A stretch of DNA of 64,000 bases from JAVEWJ01 sp034004605 (GCA_034004605.1 JAVEWJ010000001.1:372001-436000); one strand, 5' to 3'; positions 40,616-48,849 are shown, counted from the first letter of the stretch. Notes: generated by a model from the sequence alone, not told the origin. A program made the numbers and translations.

Positions 40616-41416
40616 TTATTCTTCTATCTCTTCGGGGGGTAATTCTTCCTCTTTTTCTTTTTCTACTTCGAGCTTTGTGTAGAATTTATCGACAAAGTCT
40701 TTTGCTTTCTTTAAGCCTTCAAAGACTCGTTCGTCGGAACCTGCTCCAAGTGTTTTTGGAAGAACTTTCAGGGAAATTGCGCCCGGAAAATCGTCTTGTT
40801 TTAATTTACTTAAGAAACTTTCAAGAGGCAAGATGCCGTTTTGAGGAGGGGCGTATTTTTTGCCGTGTTGAATATTCGAAAGGTGAACGGTAACGAGAAA
40901 TTTTCGAAAGGCTGCGTATGATCTGATTAAATCCTGCTTTTTCTCGCCGAGACGAGAGGTGTCTAGGGCTATGTGTTTGAATTTTTTGAGGTCTTCGCTA
41001 TTTGACATAGCGTGGGCGGGGAGGATTCCGAGAAGAAATGTGCCTGCAGGTGAATTTTCAAGTGCAATCGAGATTTTTTCTTTTTCGCGAAGGGCGGGAA
41101 TCTCTTTTTTCATCCACTTTGTGAGCTTTGAGTCGAGGTATTTCGGTGGTTGAAGGATTAAGATTTTTGCGTTTAGCTCTTTTGTGAGTTTAACGAGTTT
41201 TATGATTTGTTCGCTTGAAATATCGGGTGGGGCTGAAACTGTGTGAATGGTAAGCCCAAAATCGGACATGAGCTTTTTTAGGTATTCTTCGTTGAAAGTG
41301 TCGAAAAGATCGAAGTGAACGGCTAAATCGATGCCGTCGTAATTTGCGTTTTTGGCTATTTCAAAAATACGGTGAAGCCCGTAGCCCTTAAGTGAGTCTG
41401 TAGAAAGAATAAGCAT
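40616..41416 (-). CDS. Sugar-phosphate isomerase/epimerase-like TIM barrel
   Basis: A 266-residue protein of the AP-endonuclease-2 superfamily (xylose-isomerase-like TIM barrel). The N-terminal YDGIDLAVHFDLFDTF, IALENSPAGTFLLG and the C-terminal ISLKVLPKTLGAG segments fit the barrel strands and metal-binding residues (E in ALEN, D in ALDTS). An acidic tail closes the protein. It could be a sugar epimerase or a diverged endonuclease IV relative; reaction unknown. Confidence 0.7.
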   Translation of the reverse strand: MLILSTDSLKGYGLHRIFEIAKNANYDGIDLAVHFDLFDTFNEEYLKKLMSDFGLTIHTVSAPPDISSEQIIKLVKLTKELNAKILILQPPKYLDSKLTKWMKKEIPALREKEKISIALENSPAGTFLLGILPAHAMSNSEDLKKFKHIALDTSRLGEKKQDLIRSYAAFRKFLVTVHLSNIQHGKKYAPPQNGILPLESFLSKLKQDDFPGAISLKVLPKTLGAGSDERVFEGLKKAKDFVDKFYTKLEVEKEKEEELPPEEIEE

Positions 41417-41629
41417 ATTTTTGTTTTTATTGCTGTGTATATTATAACATTTTTAAAGGGGAGGGGGAAGGGGAAAGAAGCATTGGTTAAGGTTTTTTAG
41501 AATTTTTTAATAAATTTTTAATCTTTGTGTGACATATGATGGTTGATATATTGCATAAATTGAGATTTTGCGACATACAGTACTTTTGTGTATCGATATG
41601 GGGTGAAAAAGTATTAAAAGGGTTTTTGT

Positions 41630-41977
41630 TTATTGTTCTTTTGATTTGAGGTATTCGTCGATTCTTGAAAAGTCTTCGCGGGATTTTTCGTTTTTTAAGT
41701 ATATTTCGATGAAATCGATTGAGTCGTTTTTGATGCAAAAGGAAAAGATTACTCGTGTTTTGCTTGAACCTTTGAGGCTTCGTACCATTAGGCGGGTTTT
41801 TATGATTCTTAAGGCTTTTTCCAGGTGGAGTTTTAGGGTGATGAATCTTTTGTTGTTGTCGAAATCGACATTGGGGATAAATTTTTCGAAATTTTTAAGG
41901 TCTCCTTCGAGAGAGGGGATTTTTTTCGTTAATTTTTTAAAATCTTTTAGAAAACTTTCCAAATAATTAAAGTTCAT
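41630..41977 (-). CDS. RelE/ParE-like toxin of a Panacea TA pair
   Basis: A 115-residue basic protein. Its second half, IKTRLMVRSLKGSSKTRVIF then DFIEIYLKNEKSRED, matches the RelE/ParE fold, whose members cut mRNA at the ribosome or poison gyrase. It overlaps the end of the upstream HTH/Panacea antitoxin gene by 11 bases, the usual coupling in toxin-antitoxin operons. The 210 bases downstream, to 41417, hold no clear gene. Confidence 0.65.
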   Translation of the reverse strand: MNFNYLESFLKDFKKLTKKIPSLEGDLKNFEKFIPNVDFDNNKRFITLKLHLEKALRIIKTRLMVRSLKGSSKTRVIFSFCIKNDSIDFIEIYLKNEKSREDFSRIDEYLKSKEQ

Positions 41978-42689
41978 CGTCGTATTTTCTTACGGAGTAG
42001 GGATCGTTTCTGTAAAAAACGCTTTCGTAGCTGATTTCTTCGCCGTCTTCGTGAGATGACCAGGGGACATCCGCATGGGAATATGCGCTTAATTCGGAGG
42101 CGGACATGTGGGAGAGTCGTGCAAGAACCCCGTCTATTGTTTGGATTTCTCTGCCGTTTAATTTGGATAAATCGGGGGTTATTCGTGGCAAATATTTTCT
42201 TTGTTCAAAGGTGAAATATTGGCTTTTTACCTCTTCGATTTCTTGATTTTTTTTCATTTCCTCGATGACTTTGATGAATTCTTTCGGGGTGGGGCCGTGG
42301 TGGTTTTTTATGTAGGTTAAGCCCATTAATTGCTCTTCGTATTTTTCGTAATAGTCGAAGTCGATGAAATAGAGAAGTTTGTATAGAACGGTAAGGCCTA
42401 CATTGGGCTTGCCTCCGACTTTATCAAGGATATACAGAAAAACTTGTTTGAACTTGTCCAGATTTTTTTGGGGAATATCGATGCGGGTGTCTCCTTGTGT
42501 TTCGGGTGTGTGGGCTTTTACAATGCCGAAGATTTTTTCGATTTCGGCTTTTTCTTCGAGTTTAAGAGGGCGCTCGTTTTTTTCGAGGTTTATTAAGGTC
42601 GGGCGAGAGATGTTTAGTCTTCTTGCGAGTTCTTCTTGGGACATGCCGACGGTTTTTCTTAATTGTTTTATGTTTAGTGAGTTGGTCAT
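41967..42689 (-). CDS. XRE-HTH plus Panacea-domain antitoxin
   Basis: A 240-residue protein with an N-terminal XRE helix-turn-helix (KTVGMSQEELARRLNISRPT, residues about 11-30) and a C-terminal Panacea/DUF4065 domain (LLYFIDFDYYEKYEEQLMG, NHHGPTP, and ASELSAYSHADVPW). Panacea domains act as promiscuous antitoxins (PanA) for unrelated toxins. It probably represses its own promoter, where TTTACA is directly repeated 11 bases apart upstream of the -35. Confidence 0.82.
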   Translation of the reverse strand: MTNSLNIKQLRKTVGMSQEELARRLNISRPTLINLEKNERPLKLEEKAEIEKIFGIVKAHTPETQGDTRIDIPQKNLDKFKQVFLYILDKVGGKPNVGLTVLYKLLYFIDFDYYEKYEEQLMGLTYIKNHHGPTPKEFIKVIEEMKKNQEIEEVKSQYFTFEQRKYLPRITPDLSKLNGREIQTIDGVLARLSHMSASELSAYSHADVPWSSHEDGEEISYESVFYRNDPYSVRKYDDEL

Positions 42690-42718
42690 GGGTATGGTTT
42701 TTTATGAGGCTAGTTTTT

Positions 42719-42748
42719 AGTATAGTCTTTTTTAGCGTGTGTTGTCAA
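42719..42748 (-). promoter_or_regulatory. Promoter and operator of the Panacea TA operon
   Basis: On the minus strand TTGACA (42743-42748), 18 bases, TATACT (42719-42724). The leader is only about 22 bases. Direct TTTACA repeats at about 42750-42767 next to the -35 are a candidate binding site for the XRE domain. Confidence 0.72.
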
Positions 42749-42844
42749 TGTTTACAAAAAATTTACAGAAATTTGACGAAATGGGGTTGGTTTTTGTGAA
42801 AACGGGGTTTTTTTGTTGAGGAGTGGGGCTTTTTCGGGTTTAGC

Positions 42845-42873
42845 TTGACAAAATCAGCTTTTTTTGTTATGTT
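42845..42873 (+). promoter_or_regulatory. Plus-strand promoter reading into the GC-rich island
   Basis: A perfect TTGACA (42845-42850), a 17-base spacer and TATGTT (42868-42873). The transcript would run about 200 bases of leader into the 208-residue gene at 43083 and on to the ribozyme. The AT-rich 42690-43015 stretch otherwise holds only the divergent TA promoter. Confidence 0.6.
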
Positions 42874-43029
42874 GCGATTTGTTGAATTGGTTAATTTTAT
42901 TCTGTAAAGAAGCAGTGGTGAAATTTTCAAATCGACAAGTGTTCTTTCAAAAATCAGACACGATATTGCTTTGACTGGTAGGCGACTTGTTTCGATCAAT
43001 TTTTTTTGATAGGAGTGAGGCGCTTATCA

Positions 43030-43064
43030 GTGAGCAGCTCTCACAACCAGCCGGGATTTCCGGC
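43030..43064 (+). other. Two small hairpins in the island gene's 5' leader
   Basis: GTGAG/CTCAC (43030-43044) and GCCGG/CCGGC (43050-43064) are followed by a GGGGAT ribosome-binding-like sequence seven to ten bases before the ATG. They mark the left part of the GC-rich island, which begins near 43015. Confidence 0.5.
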
Positions 43065-43082
43065 AAAACACAGGGGATAAAT

Positions 43083-43709
43083 ATGCCGATCAGACAAACT
43101 AGTGTCTACAAAAGCCTCATCATCGACAACATCAAGGAGATGGTCAAGCTTGCAAGGGAGGGCAACTTCACCGCGACGCAGGAACTCAACGGCGTCACGG
43201 TGATGGTGAACGGCAATTCCAATGTTGACCTCATCTTCCGTGATCAGCAGCGTGCTCAGTCAGGCTACATCGACAAGACCGTCGGCCCAAACCCGCCCCT
43301 CGTCCTCACGGACGAGGAGAAGGCGAGCGATGCGAAGATTGAGGCCGAGAACGAACGCAAGCGGCAGGTGAGTCAGGCGCAGTACCAGGCGGAAGCCACG
43401 GTCAAGTGTAACTTGGTTGCGGACAAGCTTCAGGGCGCCAAGCCCATGGAGCTGGCTGACGAGGCTGCATGGAAGGCGTTTAAGGACGCAAACCGGGACG
43501 CTTACGGCGGAGGTATCATTACCTACGCCGAGCGGTGGGCTCGGCTCATGCAAGTCGAGATGTCCAACGGGAAGAAGCTCGAGGACGTGGCGAAAGCCAC
43601 TTCCTTCGAGGCCGATGTTGATGGCATCACCGGCTTCATGCACGGCGCGGCCGTGTCGATCTTGTCTCGCTGTTGGAAGTACGGGGATACCCTTCGCAGT
43701 TGTCTCTAA
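43083..43709 (+). CDS. Unknown 208-residue protein in a GC-rich island
   Basis: The base composition and codon use (many GGC, GCC, AAG, CTC codons) are far from the AT-rich surroundings, so the gene is foreign. I chose the ATG at 43083, giving MPIRQTSVYKSLIIDNIKEM, because GGGGAT precedes it. The N-terminal part is helical, the centre (about 65-105) is charged (EEKASDAKIEAENERKRQVS), and the C-terminal 60 residues look like a compact conserved domain (AYGGGIITYAERWARLMQVE, then DGITGFMHGAAVSILSRCW). No catalytic motif or family was recognised. A phage or mobile-element origin is plausible. Confidence 0.75.
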   Translation: MPIRQTSVYKSLIIDNIKEMVKLAREGNFTATQELNGVTVMVNGNSNVDLIFRDQQRAQSGYIDKTVGPNPPLVLTDEEKASDAKIEAENERKRQVSQAQYQAEATVKCNLVADKLQGAKPMELADEAAWKAFKDANRDAYGGGIITYAERWARLMQVEMSNGKKLEDVAKATSFEADVDGITGFMHGAAVSILSRCWKYGDTLRSCL

Positions 43710-43791
43710 GATGATGGCGAGGTTCTAACCCCGTAGGGAGCGTGTCTGGCAATTGATTCAATTGACGCAAGTCGAACGAATCATTGCAAAC

Positions 43792-43821
43792 GGGGTCGTT
43801 CATGTTCGCATGTTCGACCCC
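43792..43821 (+). other. Hairpin with UUCG loop next to the ribozyme
   Basis: GGGGTCG (43792-43798) pairs with CGACCCC (43815-43821); inside, CATG/CATG arms close a TTCG tetraloop, with a TT/TT internal loop. It ends one base before stem III of the hammerhead and would form the 3' end of the upstream cleavage product. A CAATTG/CAATTG hairpin lies upstream at about 43750-43764. Confidence 0.75.
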
Positions 43822-43822
43822 A

Positions 43823-43884
43823 TCCTCTATCGTTTATTACGGTACTGATGAGTCCACATGATTGAAATGAAAAGGACGAAAGGA
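43823..43884 (+). ncRNA. Type III hammerhead ribozyme
   Basis: All invariant parts are present in order. Stem III 3' strand TCCT (43823-43826) and cleavage-site C43827; stem I TATCG/CGGTA (43828-43832, 43840-43844) with a TTTATTA loop; core CTGATGA (43845-43851); stem II GTCC/GGAC (43852-43855, 43874-43877) with an 18-base loop; core GAA (43878-43880), A43881 pairing U43826; and stem III 5' strand AGGA (43881-43884). Stem III is open-ended and short (4 bp), so activity may depend on loop-loop contacts and stacking with the hairpin just upstream. It lies 113 bases after the stop of the island gene, same strand. Confidence 0.85.
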
Positions 43885-44003
43885 AAATTAATATGATTCC
43901 GTCAACATGGCGGTTTCTTTTTGTTTATGAAAAATTGTTTCCTTATTTTTTGAAAAAATTGGCAATAGTGGAATGTTGTAAAGGCTTGGATTGTTGAGGG
44001 TAT

Positions 44004-44654
44004 TTAGGGTTTTATCAGGTGGGCGGTGAAGCCTTCTTGGACGAGGAATTCGTAGTGGGACCAGATGGGGGCGGGGATTTCTTGGTGAATTTGGAAGCCT
44101 TTTTCGGGGTATAGTTTGATTCTTTGGAGGTCTCCGACCATGAGGTGGATGATTTTTTCGGGGTCGGGTTGGGTTTTTAAGTATTCTTCAAATGTGCAAG
44201 GGGGGGAGGTGACGAGGAAGTTTACTTGTTCGTCGGGCCATTGTTTTGCGAAGGTCGCGTAGGTGCGGCGTTCCATGTAGGGTTTTTGGACGAGCAAAAT
44301 GTTTTTGTGGGGCAGGTGTTTTTCCAGGATGATTTTGTGGCTGAAAACGATATTTTCGCCGGTGTTCGTTGCTTTGTTTTCAATTTCGATGGTATCATCG
44401 GGAACACCATTTTGTTTTGCGATTTCGGCAAAGATTTCCGCTTCGGGTTTGTCCCAACCGGTGTTTAAGAGGTCATTTTGATGGGCAGAGCCGCCGGTGA
44501 AAATAATTTTTGGGGCAAATCCTTCTTTGTAGAGCTTTGCGGTATATTCGGCGATGGAAGTGTCGAGGGAGCAGAGGGTGATTAATAGGTCGGATTTTTT
44601 AAGGGGGTGATTTAACTTGTGGTAGTCCCAAATTTTTTGGGCGGAGAGGTATCT
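44004..44654 (-). pseudogene. DUF218/YdcF-like gene, copy 1, 5' end missing
   Basis: An open frame encodes the DUF218 (YdcF/ElyC/SanA-like) domain from WDYHKLNHPLKKSDLLITLC through FTGGSAHQNDLL to the C-terminus GFTAHLIKP, but it lacks a start codon: the frame meets TAA at 44655-44657, where similarity to the intact-ended copy at 50060-50741 stops (after GGGCGGAGAGG). About 13 N-terminal residues are missing. The frame is intact where the other copy is shifted. It marks the left edge of the 44.65-50.05 kb cassette. Confidence 0.8.
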
Positions 44655-44962
44655 TTATAGGAAGAAATATTACTCAGAAATGAATACTATTATTGAAAAG
44701 GAAGAGCAGATAAATTCTTAACCATGATGAAATCAAGTTAATCAATGTGTAATTTTATATTTTAGATTTTAATTTAATATACTAAAAGTTTTTTCAAAAA
44801 TTCCATTACCGTTCTAAGATGCACGTAAATTATTTACAAATTTAATTTTCTTAAATTGCTTTTTTTTGAAGACTGTATAGTAATAGAGTTTTTTTTGACA
44901 CATATTGTGTTTGTGTTTTGTGTATCGTTATGTTAAGGATATGTATATATTAAAAAATATTT
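44655..44962. other. AT-rich gap at the cassette's left edge
   Basis: About 300 bases with no convincing gene. TTGACA at 44895-44900 may be the -35 of a promoter for the plus-strand gene that follows, but the -10 is weak. The sequence composition is more AT-rich than the flanking YdcF copies. Confidence 0.5.
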
Positions 44963-46261
44963 TTGGAGGTAGAAAAAAATTTTTTATGGACCCAATTTCC
45001 TGATGAAATTGTTGAAAATCATGAAGATGAACTTATCGATATATTAAAAAAAGATATAGAATTAGCACAGGATAGTGTTAAAATGATAACCTCATTTGAT
45101 AGAGAAGTTACTGATTATTTAAGAAGTCGAGATTGGATAATACAAAATTGTGATAATTGTTTTAAAGAATTTTTTAGCAAAAATAATAGCTCAACTTTTT
45201 GTCCAAATTGCAGAGCTTCGGATGAATTTATTTCTTTCGAGGGAAGAAAAAGGTTGATAGATGATGAAATATTGGCTGATAACTTTAGATCTTTTTTTAG
45301 TTCATTAAAGTATATTGGTCAAAATTCGATTCCAATGATTCCGAAATTTGGACAAACGTTATTTACTATTGCAGGGGTTCAAATAATAAATCCTCATTTA
45401 TTCGCTGATGAGCCTTTGATTAATGAACAAACTTTTATTTTACAACCTTCCATCAGATTACAAACAATGGATGATACAAAATCATATTGTGGATGTAGTA
45501 CGGCTTTTGTAAATTCTGTTACTATTCAACCAGTTTCTATCATATCGGATCATTTAGTTCATTTTGATCATTGGCTGGATTTTCTTACGGATTTAGGGTT
45601 TCAAAAGAAATATTTGGGAGTTAAGTTTCGCTACGGTGCTCAAAATTGGGGACTCGGAAATTTTATTAATATGAATATTGATGTTTATTACGGTGGTCTT
45701 TCATTGTTTAATGCAAGTTTTTTTTATAAAATGCCTACGGTGTCAAAAGTACCTATCAATGTAAGTGATATGGGGATTACAATAGAAAGAACACTTTGGA
45801 TGCTTAATAAAACATCTTCATATTTTGACATTATTGGTCCTTATGAAATGGCGTTGAGTGGTAAAAATAATGAAATAGATGCGATAAGGACGATGGTTCT
45901 TATGATGGGGTCAGGAGTTATTGGAAATTCAAAAAGTGGTAAGGAAAGGATGAGGTCTAAGAAAATTAGGTGTTTTGCTAGAAAGATTTCTCGTTTGAAT
46001 GGGCAAATTAATGTTGGGCGGGCAGTTGATTACTTTTATGATTATTGGAATAAATATATAGATTTTCCTGTCCAAAAATTCGATGTTGTCAGGGCTATTC
46101 AAAAAGAGCATCAAATAGCTGTTAATCAAGAAATATTAGAAATATTAGGATCCAGTAAAATGTCTCAAAATATTGAATTGGACACTCATATTTTTATAAA
46201 AAAATTAATTGATGAAAGGATTGCGACTCGTGAACAAATTGAAAAAATATTTATTTATTAA
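44963..46261 (+). CDS. Alanyl-tRNA-synthetase-like (class II aaRS) paralogue with zinc ribbon
   Basis: A 432-residue protein. C63/C66 and C80/C83 form a zinc-ribbon-like pair. Residues about 105-350 follow the alanyl-tRNA synthetase catalytic core: NFRSFF...LFTIAGVQ (133-140), QPSIR (161-165, compare SQ.CIR), DMGITIER (269-276, compare DTGMGLER) and DAIRTMVLMMGSGVI (306-320, compare DHIRAL...DGV). The editing and C-Ala domains are missing. The start is unclear: TTG at 44963 overlaps a GGAGGT, and an ATG at 44941 is in a different frame across an A7/T6 run. It is the only plus-strand gene of the cassette and converges with the importer genes. Amino-acid activation or a protective paralogue is inferred. 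Confidence 0.55.
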   Translation: MEVEKNFLWTQFPDEIVENHEDELIDILKKDIELAQDSVKMITSFDREVTDYLRSRDWIIQNCDNCFKEFFSKNNSSTFCPNCRASDEFISFEGRKRLIDDEILADNFRSFFSSLKYIGQNSIPMIPKFGQTLFTIAGVQIINPHLFADEPLINEQTFILQPSIRLQTMDDTKSYCGCSTAFVNSVTIQPVSIISDHLVHFDHWLDFLTDLGFQKKYLGVKFRYGAQNWGLGNFINMNIDVYYGGLSLFNASFFYKMPTVSKVPINVSDMGITIERTLWMLNKTSSYFDIIGPYEMALSGKNNEIDAIRTMVLMMGSGVIGNSKSGKERMRSKKIRCFARKISRLNGQINVGRAVDYFYDYWNKYIDFPVQKFDVVRAIQKEHQIAVNQEILEILGSSKMSQNIELDTHIFIKKLIDERIATREQIEKIFIY

Positions 46262-47037
46262 TTAGTTTCGAACTTCCAAGGTAATACCTTTTTTTCAATA
46301 TAGAAAATTATTAGAGTAATTAATAAGCTAGATATTGTTAAGAGTGTTAATGCTGCATATAAAATTCCAGGATTTAATTGATACAGTGCAATTGTAACAA
46401 GTTGTCCAATACCATTTCGTGAGCCTAACCATTCTCCCATTGTTGCGCCGATAATACTACCAGGGATAGAAATTCTCATTGCTAAAAAAATATTAGAAAG
46501 AGCTAGAGGTATGTGAATTTTTGTTAATTTTTGTAATTTTGAGGCTTTTAAAATTGTTACAACATCTAGTAAGTCTTTATTAGAGTGCCTAAAAGAAGAA
46601 TCAACAGATACAAGGGTTGGAAAAAAACAAATTAATGCAGAAATAAAAATAATTGCCCATGCGGATCCTTGCCCGAATATTAAGATAATTGCTGGTGCAA
46701 AACCCATTATTGGAAATGAATTTAATCCATAACAAAATGGCATTAGTGAATGTCTTAATGAAGGAATAAAATAAATGAAAATTGCAATGAATATACCCAT
46801 GGTTGTTCCTACTATAAAGCCTCCTAAAGCTTTTTCTAGAGTGTATAATAATTCAATAATTAATGTTTGCCAGTTGATTAAGAAGGTTGTTAAAATTGTT
46901 GAAGGAAGTGGGATAAAAGCTTCAAGGCCTGTGTGTCCTGCGGATAATCTATGTTGATTTATAAAATATCCTAAAGTTTGTAATATCCCGATTAATATTA
47001 TTGTCGTAAATGTTGTGGTAATTATTGTTTTTTTCAT
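46258..47037 (-). CDS. ABC transporter permease (nitrate/sulfonate/thiamine-precursor type)
   Basis: A 259-residue inner-membrane permease with about six hydrophobic segments and the binding-protein-dependent transport loop (RISIPGSIIGATMGEWLGSR then GIGQLV), typical of the SsuC/TauC/ThiX group. It is last in an operon with the ATPase and lipoprotein genes. Its stop overlaps that of the converging aaRS-like gene by four bases. Confidence 0.88.
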   Translation of the reverse strand: MKKTIITTTFTTIILIGILQTLGYFINQHRLSAGHTGLEAFIPLPSTILTTFLINWQTLIIELLYTLEKALGGFIVGTTMGIFIAIFIYFIPSLRHSLMPFCYGLNSFPIMGFAPAIILIFGQGSAWAIIFISALICFFPTLVSVDSSFRHSNKDLLDVVTILKASKLQKLTKIHIPLALSNIFLAMRISIPGSIIGATMGEWLGSRNGIGQLVTIALYQLNPGILYAALTLLTISSLLITLIIFYIEKKVLPWKFETN

Positions 47038-47039
47038 GC

Positions 47040-47783
47040 CTAATAATTAATTTCGATTGTTTTTCTAATTTGGCTTAGTTTTTTTAAATATTCCTTCGAG
47101 AGAAGTAATTCCCGATTTCTTTGATTTTTAAAAATTATTTTAATTTTTTTATATATGTGTGTGGGTTTTTTTGTAGATATTAGAAATATTTGATCTGAAA
47201 GAAGTACCGCTTCCTCAATATTGTGAGTCACAAACAATACTGATATGTTTTCTTTATGTAATAAGTCAATTAAATCAAAGTTATAATTCCAACGGGTGAT
47301 TTCGTCTATTGCTGAAAAAGGTTCGTCCATTAACAAAATTTTTGGATTAAGAACTAATGCTCTTGCAAGTGCAACTTTTTGTTTCATTCCTCCTGATAAT
47401 TGATGAGGAAGAAAGTCTTTATATTTTGTCATACCTACTTTTTCAAGTATTGAAAAAATTTTTTCGTTATGTGTTTTTTTATTTGAGTTTTTGTTTATTT
47501 CTAAGACTAGTGAAATGTTGCCAAACACCGTTCTGTTTGGCAAAAGGCTTGTGTGTTGTGGAACATAGCCCATTTTAAAATTGTTATTGTAAAATTTTAC
47601 TTCGCCTTCTTCGTAGTTAGTTATACCTCCGATTAGTTTTAATATTGTTGTTTTTCCACAACCAGATGGTCCAAGTAAGCTTATTATTTCCTTTGCTTTT
47701 ATTAAAAAGGAAACATTTCTTATGTAGAATGTATCGTTGTATATTTTCCCTACATTTTTTAATTCTAGAATTTTATCTGCCAT
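47040..47783 (-). CDS. ABC transporter ATPase (SsuB/ThiZ type)
   Basis: A 247-residue nucleotide-binding subunit. Walker A GPSGCGKTT is near residues 34-42, the signature is LSGGMKQK, Walker B is ILLMDEPFSAID, and VTHN supplies the switch histidine. It stops with TAG. It lies two bases before the permease gene and nine bases after the binding-protein gene. Confidence 0.9.
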   Translation of the reverse strand: MADKILELKNVGKIYNDTFYIRNVSFLIKAKEIISLLGPSGCGKTTILKLIGGITNYEEGEVKFYNNNFKMGYVPQHTSLLPNRTVFGNISLVLEINKNSNKKTHNEKIFSILEKVGMTKYKDFLPHQLSGGMKQKVALARALVLNPKILLMDEPFSAIDEITRWNYNFDLIDLLHKENISVLFVTHNIEEAVLLSDQIFLISTKKPTHIYKKIKIIFKNQRNRELLLSKEYLKKLSQIRKTIEINY

Positions 47784-47792
47784 CTGAAATTA

Positions 47793-48836
47793 TTACATGC
47801 TTTCTAAAATTGATGTATCAACTATTTCTTCGTATTGTGGAATGTATGGGATTTGGTCAAGTTGGTAGTAGGCGTTTAAAAAATTTAAAACTTGTGTTTT
47901 ATTAAATTTGCCTATTTGTTTACTCTCAAATAGAGGAATTGATCTGTTTATCAACCAAAGCTCTTGTTCATAAATAAACTTATTCCCACCGCAACGGTTA
48001 TCAAGGATGTTTTTGGCGGCTTTTTCTGGGTTCTTGATTACGAATTCGGTACCTTTGACTGTCGCCTTTAACCATTTCACGAGTGTTTGTTTATTATTTT
48101 TTAATGTAGAGTCTGTAGCTATTGCGACCATTGAGGGTTGATTAAATGCTTCTAATTCACTAGCGGGTAAAAAATCATACTTAATTCCTGCTTTTTCCAC
48201 CTCATATACTTGAGTCGTCCAATATGCAGCTAGTGCATCTACTTGACCGGTGAGAAAAGGAGTCGCATCATATCCCACTATTGATAGATTTAGATCTTTA
48301 ACATCAATCCCAATTGTTTTGGCAATAGCATTTGGTGCTACTGATTCGGCCGTAACTCCAATTTTTATTTTATTACCGTTTGGTTTTGTTAATGAAAAAT
48401 CTTTTAAACTCTTTATCCCTGAATCTTTATTAACTATAAAGCCGTATGGGTTATCATTCCAAAATGTTGCAAATGCTTTTATTTTTAATTTTTCTGATTC
48501 ATTCTCTTTTGTTATTCCTCTAACAATCGGAATTAAGTCGTTTTCAATTCCAATGAGAATACTGTTGTCTTGGGCAATAACTGTACTGGGAATAATGTTC
48601 ATTGCCCCAGAAGGTCCGCCAGGAATTAGTTCGACATCGAGTCCTTCATTTTCATAAAACCCTTCTGTAATTGCTGAGCAGATGTTGGCGAATTCACCGT
48701 TTAACAACCAGCCAGCTTGAACCTTAATCTTTTGAATATTATCTGTTTTTTTTTCGTAATTAATATTTGTGCAAGAGCTTAATGTTAATATCGCAAGAAA
48801 AAGGTAAATTGTTGATGTCTTTTTAATGTTTTTCAT
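47793..48836 (-). CDS. NMT1/THI5-like substrate-binding lipoprotein
   Basis: A 347-residue solute-binding protein. The N-terminus is a lipoprotein signal with the lipobox LSSC (C22). The mature part has the NMT1/SsuA pattern: VQAGWLLNGEFANICSAITE, GLDVELIPGGPSG and QVDALAAYWTTQVYE. Relatives bind thiamine-pyrimidine precursors, alkanesulfonates, nitrate or taurine; the ligand here is not evident. It is anchored at the outer face of the membrane and feeds the permease/ATPase pair. Confidence 0.88.
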   Translation of the reverse strand: MKNIKKTSTIYLFLAILTLSSCTNINYEKKTDNIQKIKVQAGWLLNGEFANICSAITEGFYENEGLDVELIPGGPSGAMNIIPSTVIAQDNSILIGIENDLIPIVRGITKENESEKLKIKAFATFWNDNPYGFIVNKDSGIKSLKDFSLTKPNGNKIKIGVTAESVAPNAIAKTIGIDVKDLNLSIVGYDATPFLTGQVDALAAYWTTQVYEVEKAGIKYDFLPASELEAFNQPSMVAIATDSTLKNNKQTLVKWLKATVKGTEFVIKNPEKAAKNILDNRCGGNKFIYEQELWLINRSIPLFESKQIGKFNKTQVLNFLNAYYQLDQIPYIPQYEEIVDTSILESM

Positions 48837-48849
48837 AATTTTTTTGAAA

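Noticed and set aside
43260..43643. A 127-residue frame on the minus strand of the island
   Set aside because: It is the antisense shadow of a GC-rich gene; GC-rich DNA has few stops. It has no promoter or homologue-like features.
43015..43885. Resemblance to an Obelisk RNA (about 200-residue protein plus type III hammerhead in about 1 kb)
   Set aside because: The protein has no visible Oblin-1 signature, and the sequence is embedded in chromosomal DNA with a DNA-type promoter upstream. The similarity is of layout only.
44004..44297. A separate 97-residue protein
   Set aside because: The reading frame extends further upstream without a start codon; it is the tail of the truncated YdcF-like copy.
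44971..44986. Programmed -1 frameshift site in the A7/T6 run
   Set aside because: The frames would need a +1 (or -2) shift, not -1, and no downstream stimulatory structure was seen; a base-count error or different start is more likely.
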